A DNA stretch of 64,000 bases from Chondrilla cf. caribensis (lineage: Eukaryota; Porifera; Demospongiae; Chondrillida; Chondrillidae). The stretch lies in contig OZ026548.1 of the NCBI GenBank assembly GCA_964020155.1, forward strand, positions 5,898,897-5,962,896. The letters are read 5' to 3'. A program made the translations under genes and the position numbers. Under the pieces are notes generated by a model. It was not told where the DNA came from. It saw only the letters and a program-made list of their open reading frames with translations, and did not search any database. Of this stretch, positions 62,478 to 64,000 are shown in pieces. Within the stretch, counting starts at the first letter, position 1, and each line of letters starts with the position of its first letter.

Positions 62478-63715
62478 ATGGCTACGTCGCGAGGTCATTC
62501 CGACCTTTACAAAGGCCGACAAAGACCAACCGTAATGGTGAAGGCAAAGCAGTATTCTTTAGGTAATGGTAATCCATTATTATTGCCCCGATACAGGTCT
62601 TCTGTGCCTCGGGAGTTGATTCATTTCCCATAGAACTTTGCTGAACCTAAGTCTCTGTTCAGAACCTTGTATTTTCATGTAGTATGCAATATCTGTGGTT
62701 GTAGTGACGTTGCTGTATATTTATTTGCGTGTATTAATCAACTCTAGCTAGTGCTACAGAGCATGGTGTTGTCATGGTTGTAGAATGTCAAATATAGACC
62801 TGACAAGTCATAGGCTGGGGAAATCCCCGCACATGGCACCTGCTGAAGTGAGGTAGATGTAGCACTTGCTAATGATAGTAACCTGGGGTGAAGTACCCCA
62901 AATACAAGTTTAATGAAATTCATAGCTATTTCAATCATGTCATGTGGTACCTGTGGTAATTGTTTAACCTCCCACCTAGTTCGTTGGCCTGAAACCAGGT
63001 TAGCGGCTATAATAGTTATTTCATCATGGTTTGTTGTTAATTGAATTAGCTCCTCTTGTACATCAGCTGTGTCAGAGGTGCCATCATTATCACCTGGGTG
63101 AGGATGATAGTGGTGATGATGATGGTAGTGATGGCGGTAATGGTGATAATGGTGCTGATGATGACAGTGATAGTAACGATGGCAGTGATGGTGATAGTGG
63201 TGGTAGAGCTGAGATGATGACAATGATGATGAAGATGGTGATGATGAAGATGATGATATTGGCATGGGTTGTGCTAGTAGAGTCCCGATTCTGTTGATAA
63301 ACAAGAAGCACATTGGAGTGTTTCAGATTTTCTGTTGACAGTACTGTTCGTTGGTCATCCAGTTTAGGTTTGGTGTGGTGAGATGTGGGGCACACGTGGT
63401 AGGACAATGAATCTTCACTCAGTCATTTCCTGACATCCAACACAAGTTGAATAGAATTTCGATTCCAATTTATGACACTCTTGTTGCAACATCCAGACAA
63501 ACAGAACCACTAAAGGACCTACATAACATGGCACCACAGTTAAGGAAGGACATCAGTGACCACCACTTTCCCTTGTTTTTTGTTTCCCTTCAGATGTCCA
63601 GAAAGCCAACAGAAGTGCCTTGCTGGCATCCAGGAGGGTGGTTTTCTTTGGGGAAGTAGAGAATGATGCAACCAGTTTACCCCCAGAACAACAGGCATGT
63701 GACCAAGGGTATTTA
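62478..63715 (+). CDS. Tentative 5' part of an unrecognised gene
   Basis: An ATG in the context caaaATGGCTAC opens 28 codons (MATSRGHSDLYKGRQRPTVM ...) that end in phase 1 at 62562 before gtaatg. A candidate second exon starts at 63594 after a pyrimidine-rich tract and cag. It joins in phase 1 and encodes DVQKANRSALLASRRVVFFG, followed by EVENDATSLPPEQQ, up to about 63690-63711. The donor there is uncertain (a GC at 63693 or gtattt near 63712). I do not recognise the family, and the rest would lie beyond the window. Confidence 0.35.
63095..63265. repeat. Imperfect (GAT/GGT)n triplet repeat
   Basis: Trinucleotide tract of gat, ggt, agt and gac in continuous register. It gives Asp/Gly/Ser or His-rich frames on the two strands, none of which looks like a gene. 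Confidence 0.9.
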
Positions 63716-63965
63716 ATTATTCATTTCAATATTCCCAGGGGTGTGTGTAGGTGTGTTCAAGTATGTAAACCATGTACATTGGAAATCCATTTGCAACACC
63801 TGACCTGTTTGGGGGCTCAGCTGCCAGAGGTGGTTTTTAGGTCCCTCCAGTTACCGTGACATTCTTGCTGATACTGGTTTGTGATGGAGAGATTGAGCAT
63901 TTTATTGTCTTAAGATGATGTATGACAATAGGCACTATGAATGTTGTGGTAAAGGAACCAATAGG

Positions 63966-63968
<3 letters not shown>

Positions 63969-64000
<32 letters not shown>
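63969..64000. repeat. (GT)n microsatellite at window end
   Basis: GT tract running off the window. Confidence 0.95.

Noticed and set aside
63031..63313. Asp/Gly-rich or His-rich frames over the GAT/GGT tract
   Set aside because: Low-complexity triplet repeat with open frames on both strands and no conserved flanks.

Overview
The window is animal nuclear DNA. Its genes have up to 24 GT-AG introns and encode clathrin heavy chain, a SET1-type histone methyltransferase, a ciliary nexin-dynein regulatory complex subunit, a mitochondrial pseudouridine synthase, an L-aspartate dehydrogenase and SWAP-70/DEF6-like PH proteins. Gene spacing is very tight (64 to 707 bp between most neighbours) and introns are packed with simple repeats. 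This suggests a compact-genome invertebrate, perhaps an early-branching one such as a sponge; that placement is inference, because no lineage marker was tested.

Layout. 3-603: the 3' end of an unrecognised plus-strand gene. 896-1530: a degraded LINE 3' end on the minus strand. 1534-13000: a repeat block. It is a tandem satellite of about 26 units of about 367 bp (2455-11965), each with a near-perfect palindrome, flanked by copies of a 185-bp repeat. 13649-15735 (-): RPUSD4-like pseudouridine synthase. 15817-22680 (+): a 1493-residue PTB/WH2 protein, probably an actin regulator. 23287-29111 (-): SETD1. 29438-43131 (+): clathrin heavy chain, complete in 25 exons. 43837-46561 (-): ASPDH. 46625-53392 (+): DRC2/CCDC65. 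53542-56625 (+), 57492-59494 (+) and 60760-61854 (-): three shortened SWAP-70/DEF6-like genes. 62478 to at least 63715 (+): the tentative start of a further gene.

I worked out exon boundaries by joining conserved protein segments across splice sites and checking that phases agree. RPUSD4 (329 aa), the PTB/WH2 gene (1493 aa), SETD1 (1209 aa), clathrin (1691 aa), ASPDH (289 aa) and DRC2 (499 aa) are all intact. Transcription units alternate divergent and convergent, so three promoter regions (15736-15816, 29112-29437, 46562-46624) look bidirectional. The genes share no pathway beyond general housekeeping, chromatin, membrane-traffic and cytoskeletal roles.

The most unusual elements are the palindrome-bearing satellite with higher-order structure, the PTB/WH2 architecture, the SWAP-70-like cluster with patchy identity between paralogues, and introns built from GT, TACG and GTAT simple repeats that often begin at the 5' splice site.
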